42,426 bases of DNA, taken from assembly GCA_049600855.1 (NCBI GenBank), contig JBMYQA010000014.1, positions 1-42,426 on the forward strand, read 5' to 3'. The DNA is from JBMYQA01 sp049600855. Its GTDB lineage: Bacteria > Bacteroidota > Bacteroidia > Cytophagales > Flammeovirgaceae. A program made the position numbers and the translations under genes. Below the pieces are notes generated by a model. It had not been told where the DNA came from and searched no databases. It saw only the letters and a program-made list of their open reading frames with translations. This document shows, one piece after another, positions 1 to 8,058 of this stretch (positions are counted from its first letter, which is position 1; each line of letters starts with the position of its first letter).

Positions 1-35
1 GAAACTTCAAAGAACTCATCAAAAAACAAGCTTAA
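1..35 (+). CDS. Possible 3' end of a gene entering from the left edge
   Basis: Reading from base 3 gives ten sense codons (NFKELIKKQA) and then TAA at 33-35, which reads like a natural charged protein tail. The other two forward frames are also open for a short way, ending at 69 and 79, so the assignment is weak. No function can be inferred. Confidence 0.25.
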   Translation, partial: NFKELIKKQA

Positions 36-112
36 GGATATATATTCGCATAAGAACGATTCGTTTTAGGTCTCATTGACCTCACATTAATTTAAACAAG
101 ATAGCGCTCAAA

Positions 113-604
113 ATGAGGTATTTAATATTCGTAATATTACTTGGTTTCTTTGCCTGTAAAGGCACAAAAGAAAGTAAGGCTAACCTGTCAAAAGAATCCA
201 GTAAAAATACTCAAACGGCTAACAAACAAGTGAAATCCTACCAAGACATTGCAGCAGAAAAGATTGGGGAAGGAGTTCGATTTGAAAAAAACTCATCAGG
301 AACACTTGTTTTATGCAAAAAAGTGACCCTATCAAAAAATATCCCGATGGGGCAGGCTGGAAATTTTAATAAACAGATGTCATCAGGCAAGGTTAAACTC
401 ATTGTCGTACACATCGAAAAAGGGGAAGTGCTTTACGAAAAAACAATTGCTCATGGTAGTGCTGTTTGGGCCAATGATACACAGCTATTGATTTCAGAAA
501 CCATGGGAGCAGCTGTGCCTAACAACCCGAATGTGTACCTCGTTCATGTGAAGACGGGAAAAACATCAGCTGTGGACAAAAACACGAACATCGAGAAACC
601 TTAA
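113..604 (+). CDS. Small hypothetical lipoprotein
   Basis: A 163-residue protein of unknown function. A short hydrophobic N-terminus ends in FFAC, so Cys15 fits a lipobox and the mature protein would be lipid-anchored, probably periplasmic or outer-membrane. Residues 16-45 form a Ser/Lys/Asn-rich linker, followed by a beta-rich region (VKLIVVHIEKGEVLYEKTI and later VYLVHVKTGK) resembling one or two propeller-type strands. Thirty bases upstream is a small inverted repeat, AGGTC-n5-GACCT at 68-82. The codons just after the stop look coding in another frame for about 30 residues (see findings), so the true C-terminus may differ. I recognise no family. Confidence 0.65.
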   Translation: MRYLIFVILLGFFACKGTKESKANLSKESSKNTQTANKQVKSYQDIAAEKIGEGVRFEKNSSGTLVLCKKVTLSKNIPMGQAGNFNKQMSSGKVKLIVVHIEKGEVLYEKTIAHGSAVWANDTQLLISETMGAAVPNNPNVYLVHVKTGKTSAVDKNTNIEKP

Positions 605-869
605 GATTAGACAAAAGCATACAAGAGACATTCACATTAGATGATCTCAACAAAGCCTTGCTAAAACCCAAACGTATCTTAATCATCCTACATTCCTAGT
701 CGAACAAATTACCTCTAAACAAACAAAATCCATCTACCAGCGCTAACTTCTAATCATCGCATTAGAAGTGATTTAAACTTTTACTGTTTCATTTAGCTTA
801 TCAATCATTTCTAAAATGATTTTTAACCTAAGCTCTACTATTTCAAGAATTTATAAACACTTTAAACAC
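605..869. other. Intergenic stretch with possible frameshifted coding tail
   Basis: Bases 604-699 are open in a frame different from the lipoprotein and end at a TAG at about 697-699, with a protein-like composition (LDDLNKALLKPKRILII). The remainder, about 700-869, is AT-rich, shows no clear terminator and presumably carries the promoter of the downstream T9SS protein. I could not find an exact TAnnTTTG box in it. Confidence 0.3.
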
Positions 870-3800
870 ATGAGAAAACAAGTACAATTAGGCTTCCTAG
901 CTATACTCATATTGGGAATAGTTGGAGGGGTTTATTTTTGGTCGAACTCTACGGTTGATCAACAAAATACTTTTGCATATACACACATTTCCCCCAAAGA
1001 AGCATACGAATTGAGAGAAAGTGCGAAAGACATCAAACACGCAATTGGCGATGTGAGAGAGAATATCAATGCAAGAGATCAATTTGATCGTTTACGGTTA
1101 CAAAATCCAACAACAGGACAAATCCCCGAAAATATCAAGCAAAGGACGGCTGCATTTGCAATGACCCTTCCAGATTTTAATCCAGCAAATAAACGCTTAT
1201 CAGTCGGAGATTTTAATTTTTCGCATCGTGGGCCTGATAATGTAGGCGGAAGAACACGCGCATTGGCACTTGATATCAATGATGAGAATATCATTCTTGC
1301 GGGTGGTGTATCAGGAGGCATGTGGAAATCGACAGACTTAGGCGAGACTTGGACTCGAACCACTCGCTTAGATCAATTCCCCAGTGTAACGTGTGTGGCT
1401 CAAGATATCAGAGCTGGGCATACGAATACGTGGTATTATGGAACTGGCGAAATTAGGGGAAACTCGGCCAGCGCACCGGGTGCATTGTATAGAGGTGATG
1501 GCATTTACAAATCGACAAATGGCGGAGATTCATGGGAATTAATAGCTTCAACCTCTACAGGAGGCATTACTTCTTTCAACAGCTCTTTTAAATACGTGAA
1601 TAATATAGCCATCGACCCATCCAACCTTGCAGAAGCAGAAGTATATGCAGCGGCCTATGGCGGAATCTATCGATCAACCGATGGCTTTGAAACATTTGAG
1701 TTGGTATTAGGCGAAGGAATCAACTCTAGTGGTGGACGGTTTACTGATGTGGCCGTAACCTCTACTGGTGTGGTTTATGCGACCATCTCAAACACCAGTG
1801 GAAGCACAACCACATTCGGCATCTTCCGCTCTGAAGATGGGATAGATTGGACAAAGATTCCAGCAGACCTTCCCGCAAACGTGGAACGCATTAAGATTGC
1901 CATCTCTCCATCTCACGAAGCTATCGTTTACTTTTTAACGCCTAAGCAAACCGCAGGGGGTAATGATTCTAAGTTGTATAAATACCATGCAGAAAGGGAA
2001 GAAATGCTTGATAGAAGCAGCAGCATCAATACCTTTTTTGGTGTTCAGGGGAGTTACAACCTCGTTTTAGGTATACATCCTAACGATACCAATACCGTTT
2101 ATATTGGCGATACCAATTTATACCGTTCAAAAAATGGATTTGAAAGTGATGCACAAACCACACACATTGGCGGTTACGGTATCACCACTTTCCTCTATCC
2201 ACAACATCATCCTGATCAGCAAAACTTTGTTTTCTTGAGATCAAATCCAGACATCATGATCTCTTCGCATGATGGAGGTGTGAGTATCACACAAAATAAT
2301 TTAGCCAATACGGTAAATTGGGATTTTCTCAATAACGCGTATCAAACCACGCAATTTTATGCATTGGCGATGCAGCAACACACGGACGATCCGTTGGTGT
2401 TAGGTGGTACACAAGATAACTCTACTTGGGGGGTTTTTGGTACGGATGCAAATAATGAATGGCAAGATTTATTCAGTGGAGATGGTTCTTTTTGTGCCAC
2501 AACTCCTTCAAATATTGTCGTTTCTGCTCAAACAGCCTATGCACAAGCCATTATTTTAAATGAAGAAACTGGAAATATTGTTGACAATGGTCGCATTGAT
2601 CCCCAAGGAGCTGGTTCAGACTTCTTGTTTATCAATCCATTAATCATTGATAATGCCAATACCGATCGGATTTACATGGCTGCAAGAAATAGAATTTTAT
2701 TTTCTGACAATGTAGATAGCCTGATGGATAACTTTGGTGAAATTCCTGCAGGCTCTGGAATATTTTATACCCCTGCTTGGGAAGAAATCGCGACGAGTAG
2801 ATTTACAGGTAATGTCACTGCTTTAGCAACTACCCCTGAACTTCCAACAAATTCATTATTATTTGCGGTGAATGACAACCTCTATAAACTCACTGATCCT
2901 TCTAATCCATCTTTGAGCACATTCACCAATCTGACTGGGGCTAATTTCCCTTCAAATGGTTACATCAATTGCATCGCAATAGATCCCAATGATGTAAATA
3001 GCCTATTTGTCGTATTCACAAACTATGGGATTTTGAGTGTATTTCACTCAACCGATGGAGGCGAAAACTGGACTCCTGTAAGCGGTAACCTTGAAGAAAA
3101 CCCTGATGGTTCTGGTGCTGGACTTTCTACCACTTGGTTATCTATACTCCCTTCAGGCGATGCAAACTCCTATTTGTTAGGAACAAACATGGGCTTGTAT
3201 TTTACCACTGAAATTGATGGGATGAACACCACTTGGGAACAAATTGGGGCAGATGTAATTGGTAATGTGAAAGTAGATATGGTAGAAAGTCGTGCCGTTG
3301 ACGGTAGAATTGTGGTAGGTACTCATGGTAATGGCATCTATCAAGCTTATGTAAATGTACCTTTCCGACCCCGATTACACAGTGAAAACGGTACTACCGT
3401 TTGTTCTGGTGAATTCATACTCAGGGCACCTAAAAAAGCGGGTTACGATTACCAATGGTTTAAGGATAATGCGGAAATTGATTTCGCTACCTCCCATAAG
3501 TATGCAGGAACAGAAAGTGGTGATTACTTCTGTGTTATGACCAATCAATCTACTTCTGAAACGGTGCATACAGATACCGTAAGTGCTGGTCAAGTTGCAG
3601 AACCGGATTTAACCATCACTATAGGAGACAATACACTCAGCATTCCTGAATGTACCGGATGTACCTATCAATGGTATGCCATAGCAGAAGGAAGAATCAC
3701 TGGGGCTACCTCCAATATACTGACTTTCGAAAACACTGGACTAGCCAAAACCTATATGGTAGAAGTTTCGAATAATTGTTTTACTCGACTACGTTCAGAA

Positions 3801-4094
3801 CTTGTTGTTGCTTCGTTAGATGATGACGTTCAAGCAAATCGCATCGGTTTAGAAGTTTACCCTAACCCTGCAACAATCACTACAAACTTGAAGTACTTCT
3901 TACCAGAAGCATCTGAAGTTTCATTCAATGTAATTGATAATAGTGGTAAGGTAGTAAAAACCATCAATGCCGCATCACGAAGTCGTGGGATTCATGAGCA
4001 AAAGTTATCCTTAACAGGTTTAGCCAAAGGTACCTACATTATTCAAATCCAATCAACAGCAGGAACCACAACAAGCCGACTGTTAATACCATAA
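870..4094 (+). CDS. T9SS-exported Asp-box (VPS10/sialidase-fold) beta-propeller protein
   Basis: A large secreted protein of 1,092 codons in the longest frame, which opens at 816. I prefer the ATG at 870 because it is followed at once by basic residues and a hydrophobic signal segment. The body carries several Asp-box motifs (KSTDLGETW, KSTNGGDSW, RSTDGFETF, RSEDGIDW, HSTDGGENW), typical of the sialidase/VPS10-type propeller. Two Ig/PKD-like segments with paired cysteines follow (about residues 860-1005). The last ~85 residues form a type A T9SS sorting domain: EVYPNPA, a GKVV-type strand, GLAKGTYIIQI and a terminal RLLIP. It should cross the outer membrane by T9SS and be released or anchored at the surface. 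No catalytic set typical of a true sialidase was recognised, so carbohydrate or protein binding is as likely as hydrolysis. Confidence 0.88.
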   Translation: MRKQVQLGFLAILILGIVGGVYFWSNSTVDQQNTFAYTHISPKEAYELRESAKDIKHAIGDVRENINARDQFDRLRLQNPTTGQIPENIKQRTAAFAMTLPDFNPANKRLSVGDFNFSHRGPDNVGGRTRALALDINDENIILAGGVSGGMWKSTDLGETWTRTTRLDQFPSVTCVAQDIRAGHTNTWYYGTGEIRGNSASAPGALYRGDGIYKSTNGGDSWELIASTSTGGITSFNSSFKYVNNIAIDPSNLAEAEVYAAAYGGIYRSTDGFETFELVLGEGINSSGGRFTDVAVTSTGVVYATISNTSGSTTTFGIFRSEDGIDWTKIPADLPANVERIKIAISPSHEAIVYFLTPKQTAGGNDSKLYKYHAEREEMLDRSSSINTFFGVQGSYNLVLGIHPNDTNTVYIGDTNLYRSKNGFESDAQTTHIGGYGITTFLYPQHHPDQQNFVFLRSNPDIMISSHDGGVSITQNNLANTVNWDFLNNAYQTTQFYALAMQQHTDDPLVLGGTQDNSTWGVFGTDANNEWQDLFSGDGSFCATTPSNIVVSAQTAYAQAIILNEETGNIVDNGRIDPQGAGSDFLFINPLIIDNANTDRIYMAARNRILFSDNVDSLMDNFGEIPAGSGIFYTPAWEEIATSRFTGNVTALATTPELPTNSLLFAVNDNLYKLTDPSNPSLSTFTNLTGANFPSNGYINCIAIDPNDVNSLFVVFTNYGILSVFHSTDGGENWTPVSGNLEENPDGSGAGLSTTWLSILPSGDANSYLLGTNMGLYFTTEIDGMNTTWEQIGADVIGNVKVDMVESRAVDGRIVVGTHGNGIYQAYVNVPFRPRLHSENGTTVCSGEFILRAPKKAGYDYQWFKDNAEIDFATSHKYAGTESGDYFCVMTNQSTSETVHTDTVSAGQVAEPDLTITIGDNTLSIPECTGCTYQWYAIAEGRITGATSNILTFENTGLAKTYMVEVSNNCFTRLRSELVVASLDDDVQANRIGLEVYPNPATITTNLKYFLPEASEVSFNVIDNSGKVVKTINAASRSRGIHEQKLSLTGLAKGTYIIQIQSTAGTTTSRLLIP

Positions 4095-4137
4095 GCTCCC
4101 TTTAGTTATCCAACATAACATCATTTACTCACAAAAT

Positions 4138-4169
4138 GAGCCCTTAGAATAAGTTCTAGGGGCTTTTTT
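4138..4169 (+). terminator. Intrinsic terminator of the T9SS propeller gene
   Basis: A ten-base-pair stem GCCCTTAGAA / TTCTAGGGGC (one G-U wobble) with a four-base loop is followed by TTTTTT. It lies 45 bases after the stop. A second AT hairpin with GGGA/TCCC ends (4172-4202) follows directly. Confidence 0.8.
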
Positions 4170-4251
4170 ATGGGATTTTAATTTTTTTTCAAAAAAAGTC
4201 CCTAAACCTGTTTACCTACCCCATCCTTTTTACACTATATTATGTAAGGCA

Positions 4252-4467
4252 ATAAAAAAGACTTACACAGCAAACAAAAGAACAAAGTTGATGAACTAAA
4301 TCACACAAAAAACCACACACTAACACGTAAAATAAAAACTACAAAAACAGTTATTTCAACAAACAAAAACCACAATTACAGTTCATCACTTTGTTTTCTT
4401 GGAGCTGTTTAAAACCACATGAACGAACCATTAGTCCTCACGGCCATAAGCTGTGAGGAATTTTTTT
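4252..4467 (+). ncRNA. Candidate structured small RNA with A/C-rich loop
   Basis: A gene-free stretch with RNA-gene architecture. The arms AACAAAGTTGATGAAC (4281-4296) and GTTCATCACTTTGTT (4381-4395) pair with a single bulged base, and the pairing continues outward with one mismatch to about 4275/4401. They enclose 84 bases with only two G residues, mostly A and C, which should stay single-stranded. Downstream a GC-rich hairpin (TCCTCACGG / CTGTGAGGA) runs into seven T residues. TATATTATG near 4243 could be a weak -7 box, giving a transcript of about 215 nt. That size is near 6S RNA, but I cannot show the 6S bubble, so the class is open. The 5' end is a guess. Confidence 0.5.
4435..4467 (+). 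terminator. Intrinsic terminator ending the candidate small RNA
   Basis: A nine-base-pair stem TCCTCACGG / CTGTGAGGA (one G-U pair) with a seven-base loop is followed by A and TTTTTTT. No protein gene ends near it on the plus strand (the nearest ends at 4094 and has its own terminator), which is the main reason to suspect an RNA gene upstream. Confidence 0.7.
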
Positions 4468-4680
4468 AATGATAGATATTCTAAAAATCTTCCAATTTTC
4501 TCCACCCTGTAAACTCGGTATCCTAATTCCGAAGTTTACGCTAACCTCGTCCACCATCTCTCCCTATAAATCGTAGCACTACTAATTTTCCTCTTTGCAA
4601 CCCTTTGCACCCTTAATTTTCTGTTAGTGTGGCAAACATTCTTAGATTTTGTTTGTAATATTGACATGAGATTGACAAGC

Positions 4681-4732
4681 AAGGACTGTAGTTAGAAATA
4701 TGGCAGAAAAAGAAGTCCTTAACCGTAAATGA
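4681..4732 (+). promoter_or_regulatory. Possible leader of pdhB: short uORF within a hairpin
   Basis: Perfect arms AAGGACT (4681-4687) and AGTCCTT (4714-4720) flank an ATG at 4700 that opens a ten-codon reading frame, MAEKEVLNRK, ending TGA at 4732. This is 22 bases before the pdhB start. It could be a regulatory upstream ORF or a vestige of another gene's start. Chance cannot be excluded for an element this short. Confidence 0.3.
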
Positions 4733-4754
4733 AAAACATAAGAAGAACAAGTTT

Positions 4755-5732
4755 ATGAGAGTTATCCAGTTTAGAGAAGCATTGCGTGAGGCCATGTCGG
4801 AGGAGATGCGCAAGGATGAGAATATTTTCTTGATGGGTGAGGAAGTCGCAGAATACAATGGTGCTTACAAAGTGAGCCAAGGTATGTTAGATGAGTTTAG
4901 CGAAAAGCGTGTAATCGACACCCCTATTGCAGAATTAGGTTTTGCTGGTATTGGTGTTGGAGCAGCCATGAATGGCCTTCGTCCCATTATCGAATTCATG
5001 ACCTTCAACTTCTCTTTGGTAGCCATTGACCAAGTCATCAACAGTGCTGCAAAAATGTACGCGATGTCTGCTGGCCAATACAGTGTACCCATCGTATTTC
5101 GCGGACCAACTGGAAATGCGGGCCAATTGGGTGCTCAACATTCGCAAAACTTCGAAAATTGGTATGCCAACTGTCCTGGTTTAAAGGTAGTGGTACCGAG
5201 TGATCCTTATGATGCCAAAGGTCTTTTAAAGTCTTCCATTCGTGACAATGACCCTGTCATTTTCATGGAATCAGAAGTAATGTACGGCGATAAAGGAGAA
5301 GTGCCTGAAAGTGAATACATCTTGCCTATTGGCATTGCAGATATCAAGCGTAAAGGCGATCAAGTGACCATAGTTTCTTTTGGTAAAATGATGAAAATTG
5401 CACTTGGTGCTGCTGAAGAATTAGCCAAAGAAGGAATTTCTGCTGAGGTAATTGATTTAAGAACGGTACGTCCTATCGACTACAATACCGTAATTGAATC
5501 CGTAAAGAAAACCAATCGTTTAGTGATTGTAGAAGAAGCATGGCCGGTAGCCTCTCTTTCTACAGATATTGCTTTCCATATACAAAAGAACGCTTTCGAT
5601 TACCTCGACGCACCTGTACTTCGTGTAAATAGCATGGATGTTCCTTTAAATTACGCTCCTACACTTATCGAAGCCGTATTACCAAACATTCAGCGTACAA
5701 TTGAAGCCGTGAAGTCTGTCATGTATCAATAA
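4755..5732 (+). CDS. pdhB: Pyruvate dehydrogenase E1 component, beta subunit
   Basis: E1-beta of the pyruvate dehydrogenase complex. With E1-alpha it forms the thiamine-diphosphate-dependent enzyme that decarboxylates pyruvate and passes the acetyl group to the lipoyl domain of E2. The 325 residues match the usual length. The transketolase pyrimidine-binding half covers roughly residues 1-175, with GEEVAEYNGAYKVSQG, DTPIAELGFAGIGVGAA and the GPTGNAGQLGAQHSQ loop. The transketolase C-terminal half (about 190-320) includes EVIDLRTVRPID and VEEAWP. pdhA is not adjacent; the subunits are known to be encoded separately in many Bacteroidota. The gene stands alone between the candidate RNA and its own terminator. 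A 2-oxoisovalerate dehydrogenase beta subunit is the main alternative, but the motifs fit PdhB better. Confidence 0.93.
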   Translation: MRVIQFREALREAMSEEMRKDENIFLMGEEVAEYNGAYKVSQGMLDEFSEKRVIDTPIAELGFAGIGVGAAMNGLRPIIEFMTFNFSLVAIDQVINSAAKMYAMSAGQYSVPIVFRGPTGNAGQLGAQHSQNFENWYANCPGLKVVVPSDPYDAKGLLKSSIRDNDPVIFMESEVMYGDKGEVPESEYILPIGIADIKRKGDQVTIVSFGKMMKIALGAAEELAKEGISAEVIDLRTVRPIDYNTVIESVKKTNRLVIVEEAWPVASLSTDIAFHIQKNAFDYLDAPVLRVNSMDVPLNYAPTLIEAVLPNIQRTIEAVKSVMYQ

Positions 5733-5776
5733 GAATTTTCAATAGGATTCACGCTCATACGTTGGCGTGTAATCAC

Positions 5777-5815
5777 AAAAGCATAAGTAATGAAACACAT
5801 TGCTTATGCTTTTTT
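5777..5815 (+). terminator. Intrinsic terminator of pdhB
   Basis: A 16-base-pair stem AAAAGCATAAGTAATG / CATTGCTTATGCTTTT (one wobble) with a five-base loop runs into a T tract, 45 bases after the pdhB stop. Confidence 0.85.
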
Positions 5816-6181
5816 ATTTTCTCCAATCGTCCTCATGTCCCGTATGCCCTACTCTATTGAATAGCAGCAATTTACCATAAATCACGGACGAACTGTTCTT
5901 TTTCCCACTTTTAAAATAAAAAATCGGTCTTTCATCAGCATTTTCGCAGCTTCATTCCGTAACTCACCGAACACATACGCATTTCACAGTCAATACATAT
6001 GATTTATTATTAATATGGCATTAATCTTGGCACTTTGAATACACAATTAAGCAACTGTTCATTCGAACATCTAACCAAAAGAAGAGCATTCCTATTTATG
6101 GAATCAACGACATAAAGTAATCTTAATAGCATAAGCATTACTTAGCGTTTTGATTAGATCGTTATTAACCCACATCCAAAA
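5816..6181. other. Intergenic region before the thioester-like secreted gene
   Basis: AT-rich and without a convincing ORF. It must hold the promoter of the gene at 6182. A TGGCA...TTGGCA stretch near 6015-6031 superficially resembles a sigma-54 site but the -12 element is shifted by one base. Nothing else stands out. Confidence 0.4.
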
Positions 6182-7540
6182 ATGAAAACAATCATCTTCA
6201 CTTGCCTTTCATTATTTATTTGCCTACAAGTTCAGGCTGTAAAAATCACTTTAGCAGAAGCCATTAAAAAGCGACAGGTTCAAGTCATTGCCCAAGGTAA
6301 TGGCGGTTACTCAGGAAAAGCCCTAAAAATTAGTACGACCAATCGAACGAATTCCAAATTAGAAATTGAAGTAGAAGCAGGTACCATCTTCCAAAGTGCG
6401 GATGAGGCCGAACAAGATTTAATGGTGACAAAAGAAGAATTATTTGTGCTTCAGCCAAGGGGAAAAAGTATTTTCCATTTGTTTACCATGTGCATTCAAT
6501 CGCACAACATGTCTCCTGCTAGACAAGCCTTATTTACATTTAATCGCATGGCACAAGGCGATTTACTGAAACTTGTTCAACTCATCAACGAAAATAATTA
6601 CCAACACAGTACCGCCCAATCAGCGGTATGGGCCATTACTGATGGCGGTTCTATTGATGAAATTTACGGATCAGATACCGCAATGGTGCGCAAATTAGCC
6701 AGTGTGGTAGGCCCCGCTAGAAATATTCCTACCCATCGTTTTAATTATACGCCAAGAGTACATCAGATCACCACCATCAAAACCAGCATCGAATGCCTAG
6801 TTCCTGACTACCTAGAAGGCGTTGCATTACGCGCATACGAAAAAGAATCGGGTAGATTGGTTCGGGAGTTATTTAAAGATAAAAGCTTTAAGCCAGGCTT
6901 TTACCAATTCAAAGGTGGCATTAATCACACCTTAGGCGATTCTGCCCAATTCATTTTGAGGTTAGAGCAGGGCGATCAAATCATCTCAGAAAAGACAGCT
7001 ACTTTACAAGATACCGTTCCTAAACTTCAAAAGATGCCTGAAACCTTTGTCTCATTCGATTTGCCTAAAGAAACAACCATTCGAGGCGGAATTTACGACA
7101 GTGACGATAAATTATATGTTTTACTCGCAGATAAAAAGAAACTATTCGCCGGCTTTAATCGGATTGACTTTATCAAAAGTCGTGATTTGCCTCAAAACAA
7201 GGAATATTTCTTCAAGGTCAAAGACATGGAGGGCAACACCATTGTAAAACAAACATTTCATCTGGATCAGGCAACACGCAAAAATTTCAAAACCATCACC
7301 AAAAGAGGCACCTATCGTTTCCGTATGGATCGGGGCATGATTGATTTAAAATTAGCGATTTATGATCAGCATGATCGAATTGTTTGGGTCGTATTTAACA
7401 ACAGTCGATTAACGAAAGGAGCGAAAAGTATTCCTTATGTATTTCAGCACCGACAAGGCCCTGATGCCCCTTTTAAGATTAAGCTCACTGGAAAAGATGG
7501 CAAGGTGATTCGGGAAAAGTGTATTGTAAATTGTAGGTAA
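6182..7540 (+). CDS. Secreted protein with thioester-domain-like N-terminus and three C-terminal repeats
   Basis: A 452-residue exported protein with a signal peptide cut after about residue 19 (VQA). Residues 35-95 look like a beta sandwich (GYSGKALKIS, VEAGTIF). Residues 98-165 hold a helical part with Cys104 in TMCIQSHN and Gln146 in AQSAVWAITDG. That TQxA(I/V)W-like motif is the hallmark of the Gln side of internal Cys-Gln thioesters in TQXA/TED surface domains of Gram-positive bacteria. After residue 205 come three related segments of about 65 residues, each starting with a (R/I)AYE, GIYD or AIYD strand and ending in a charged hairpin, like FlgD-type Ig repeats. Thioester formation is inference: the Cys-Gln spacing of 42 residues is shorter than I recall for characterised TEDs. 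No T9SS sorting tail is present. Confidence 0.6.
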   Translation: MKTIIFTCLSLFICLQVQAVKITLAEAIKKRQVQVIAQGNGGYSGKALKISTTNRTNSKLEIEVEAGTIFQSADEAEQDLMVTKEELFVLQPRGKSIFHLFTMCIQSHNMSPARQALFTFNRMAQGDLLKLVQLINENNYQHSTAQSAVWAITDGGSIDEIYGSDTAMVRKLASVVGPARNIPTHRFNYTPRVHQITTIKTSIECLVPDYLEGVALRAYEKESGRLVRELFKDKSFKPGFYQFKGGINHTLGDSAQFILRLEQGDQIISEKTATLQDTVPKLQKMPETFVSFDLPKETTIRGGIYDSDDKLYVLLADKKKLFAGFNRIDFIKSRDLPQNKEYFFKVKDMEGNTIVKQTFHLDQATRKNFKTITKRGTYRFRMDRGMIDLKLAIYDQHDRIVWVVFNNSRLTKGAKSIPYVFQHRQGPDAPFKIKLTGKDGKVIREKCIVNCR

Positions 7541-7546
7541 AATAGC

Positions 7547-7585
7547 ATACGCTGGAGTGAAGCCTTATGGTTACCTCCAGCGTAT
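7547..7585. terminator. Hairpin between convergent genes
   Basis: Perfect 11-base-pair arms ATACGCTGGAG / CTCCAGCGTAT close a loop that itself can pair (CC-ttat-GG). It sits exactly between two converging genes (stops at 7540 and 7609), so it probably ends transcripts from both sides, although no T tract follows on either strand. Confidence 0.5.
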
Positions 7586-7608
7586 TAGCACTAAACTGTG
7601 CGTTTAGG

Positions 7609-8058
7609 TTAGCTATTCTCAACTTTAAAATATTGAAAGTAAGCTGTTAGGTATTGTTTTATCACCTCCAGTTTTTTCTGTTTATCTTGTAGCGTCACCT
7701 CCTGCTTCATCGCATTCATATGTTCAATAATGGGGAGCAATACCAGGTGCAGCTGGTCATGGGCTTTCCCTTTCATGGTACAACTTTTAATGATGTACTG
7801 AGTTTCAACCTCCATTTTAGAAAGCAATTCATCATAATCCATACCTTCAGGCTGTTGCTTTAGAAGCTCATTCAAATTACGCATGCCAATATCCGTTTCT
7901 TCATTGGCAATCCATTTTTCACCTTCATTTAAGTGTAGTTGCTCAGTTGAAGGTTCTGCTTCTGTTAGCGTTGATTTTGCCAGCTCCTGCGTTTGATTAC
8001 AAGCCATTAATAGGCAATACACACTTATTACAAAAAAAAAACGATGATTCTTCATCAT
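7609..8058 (-). CDS. Small lipoprotein coupled to the TetR regulator
   Basis: A 149-residue protein with a signal peptide ending LLMAC; Cys20 fits lipidation. The mature part is helical, with CTMKGKAHDQLH at about residues 94-105, in which Cys, Met and His could bind a metal, followed by an amphipathic helix to the C-terminus. The start overlaps the stop of the upstream TetR gene by four bases (ATGA), implying translational coupling and a common function or regulation. A second ATG directly follows the first. I recall similar short CxMKGxAHDxLH proteins in Bacteroidota but no function; metal binding is inference only. Confidence 0.65.
   Translation of the reverse strand: MMKNHRFFFVISVYCLLMACNQTQELAKSTLTEAEPSTEQLHLNEGEKWIANEETDIGMRNLNELLKQQPEGMDYDELLSKMEVETQYIIKSCTMKGKAHDQLHLVLLPIIEHMNAMKQEVTLQDKQKKLEVIKQYLTAYFQYFKVENS

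Noticed and set aside
816..869. N-terminal extension of the T9SS protein
   Set aside because: The 18 extra residues precede the signal peptide and do not resemble an exported protein's start; the ATG at 870 gives a normal one.
6015..6031. Sigma-54-like TGGCA...TTGGCA sequence
   Set aside because: The spacing to the -12 GC is off by one base and the expected TTGC element is missing.
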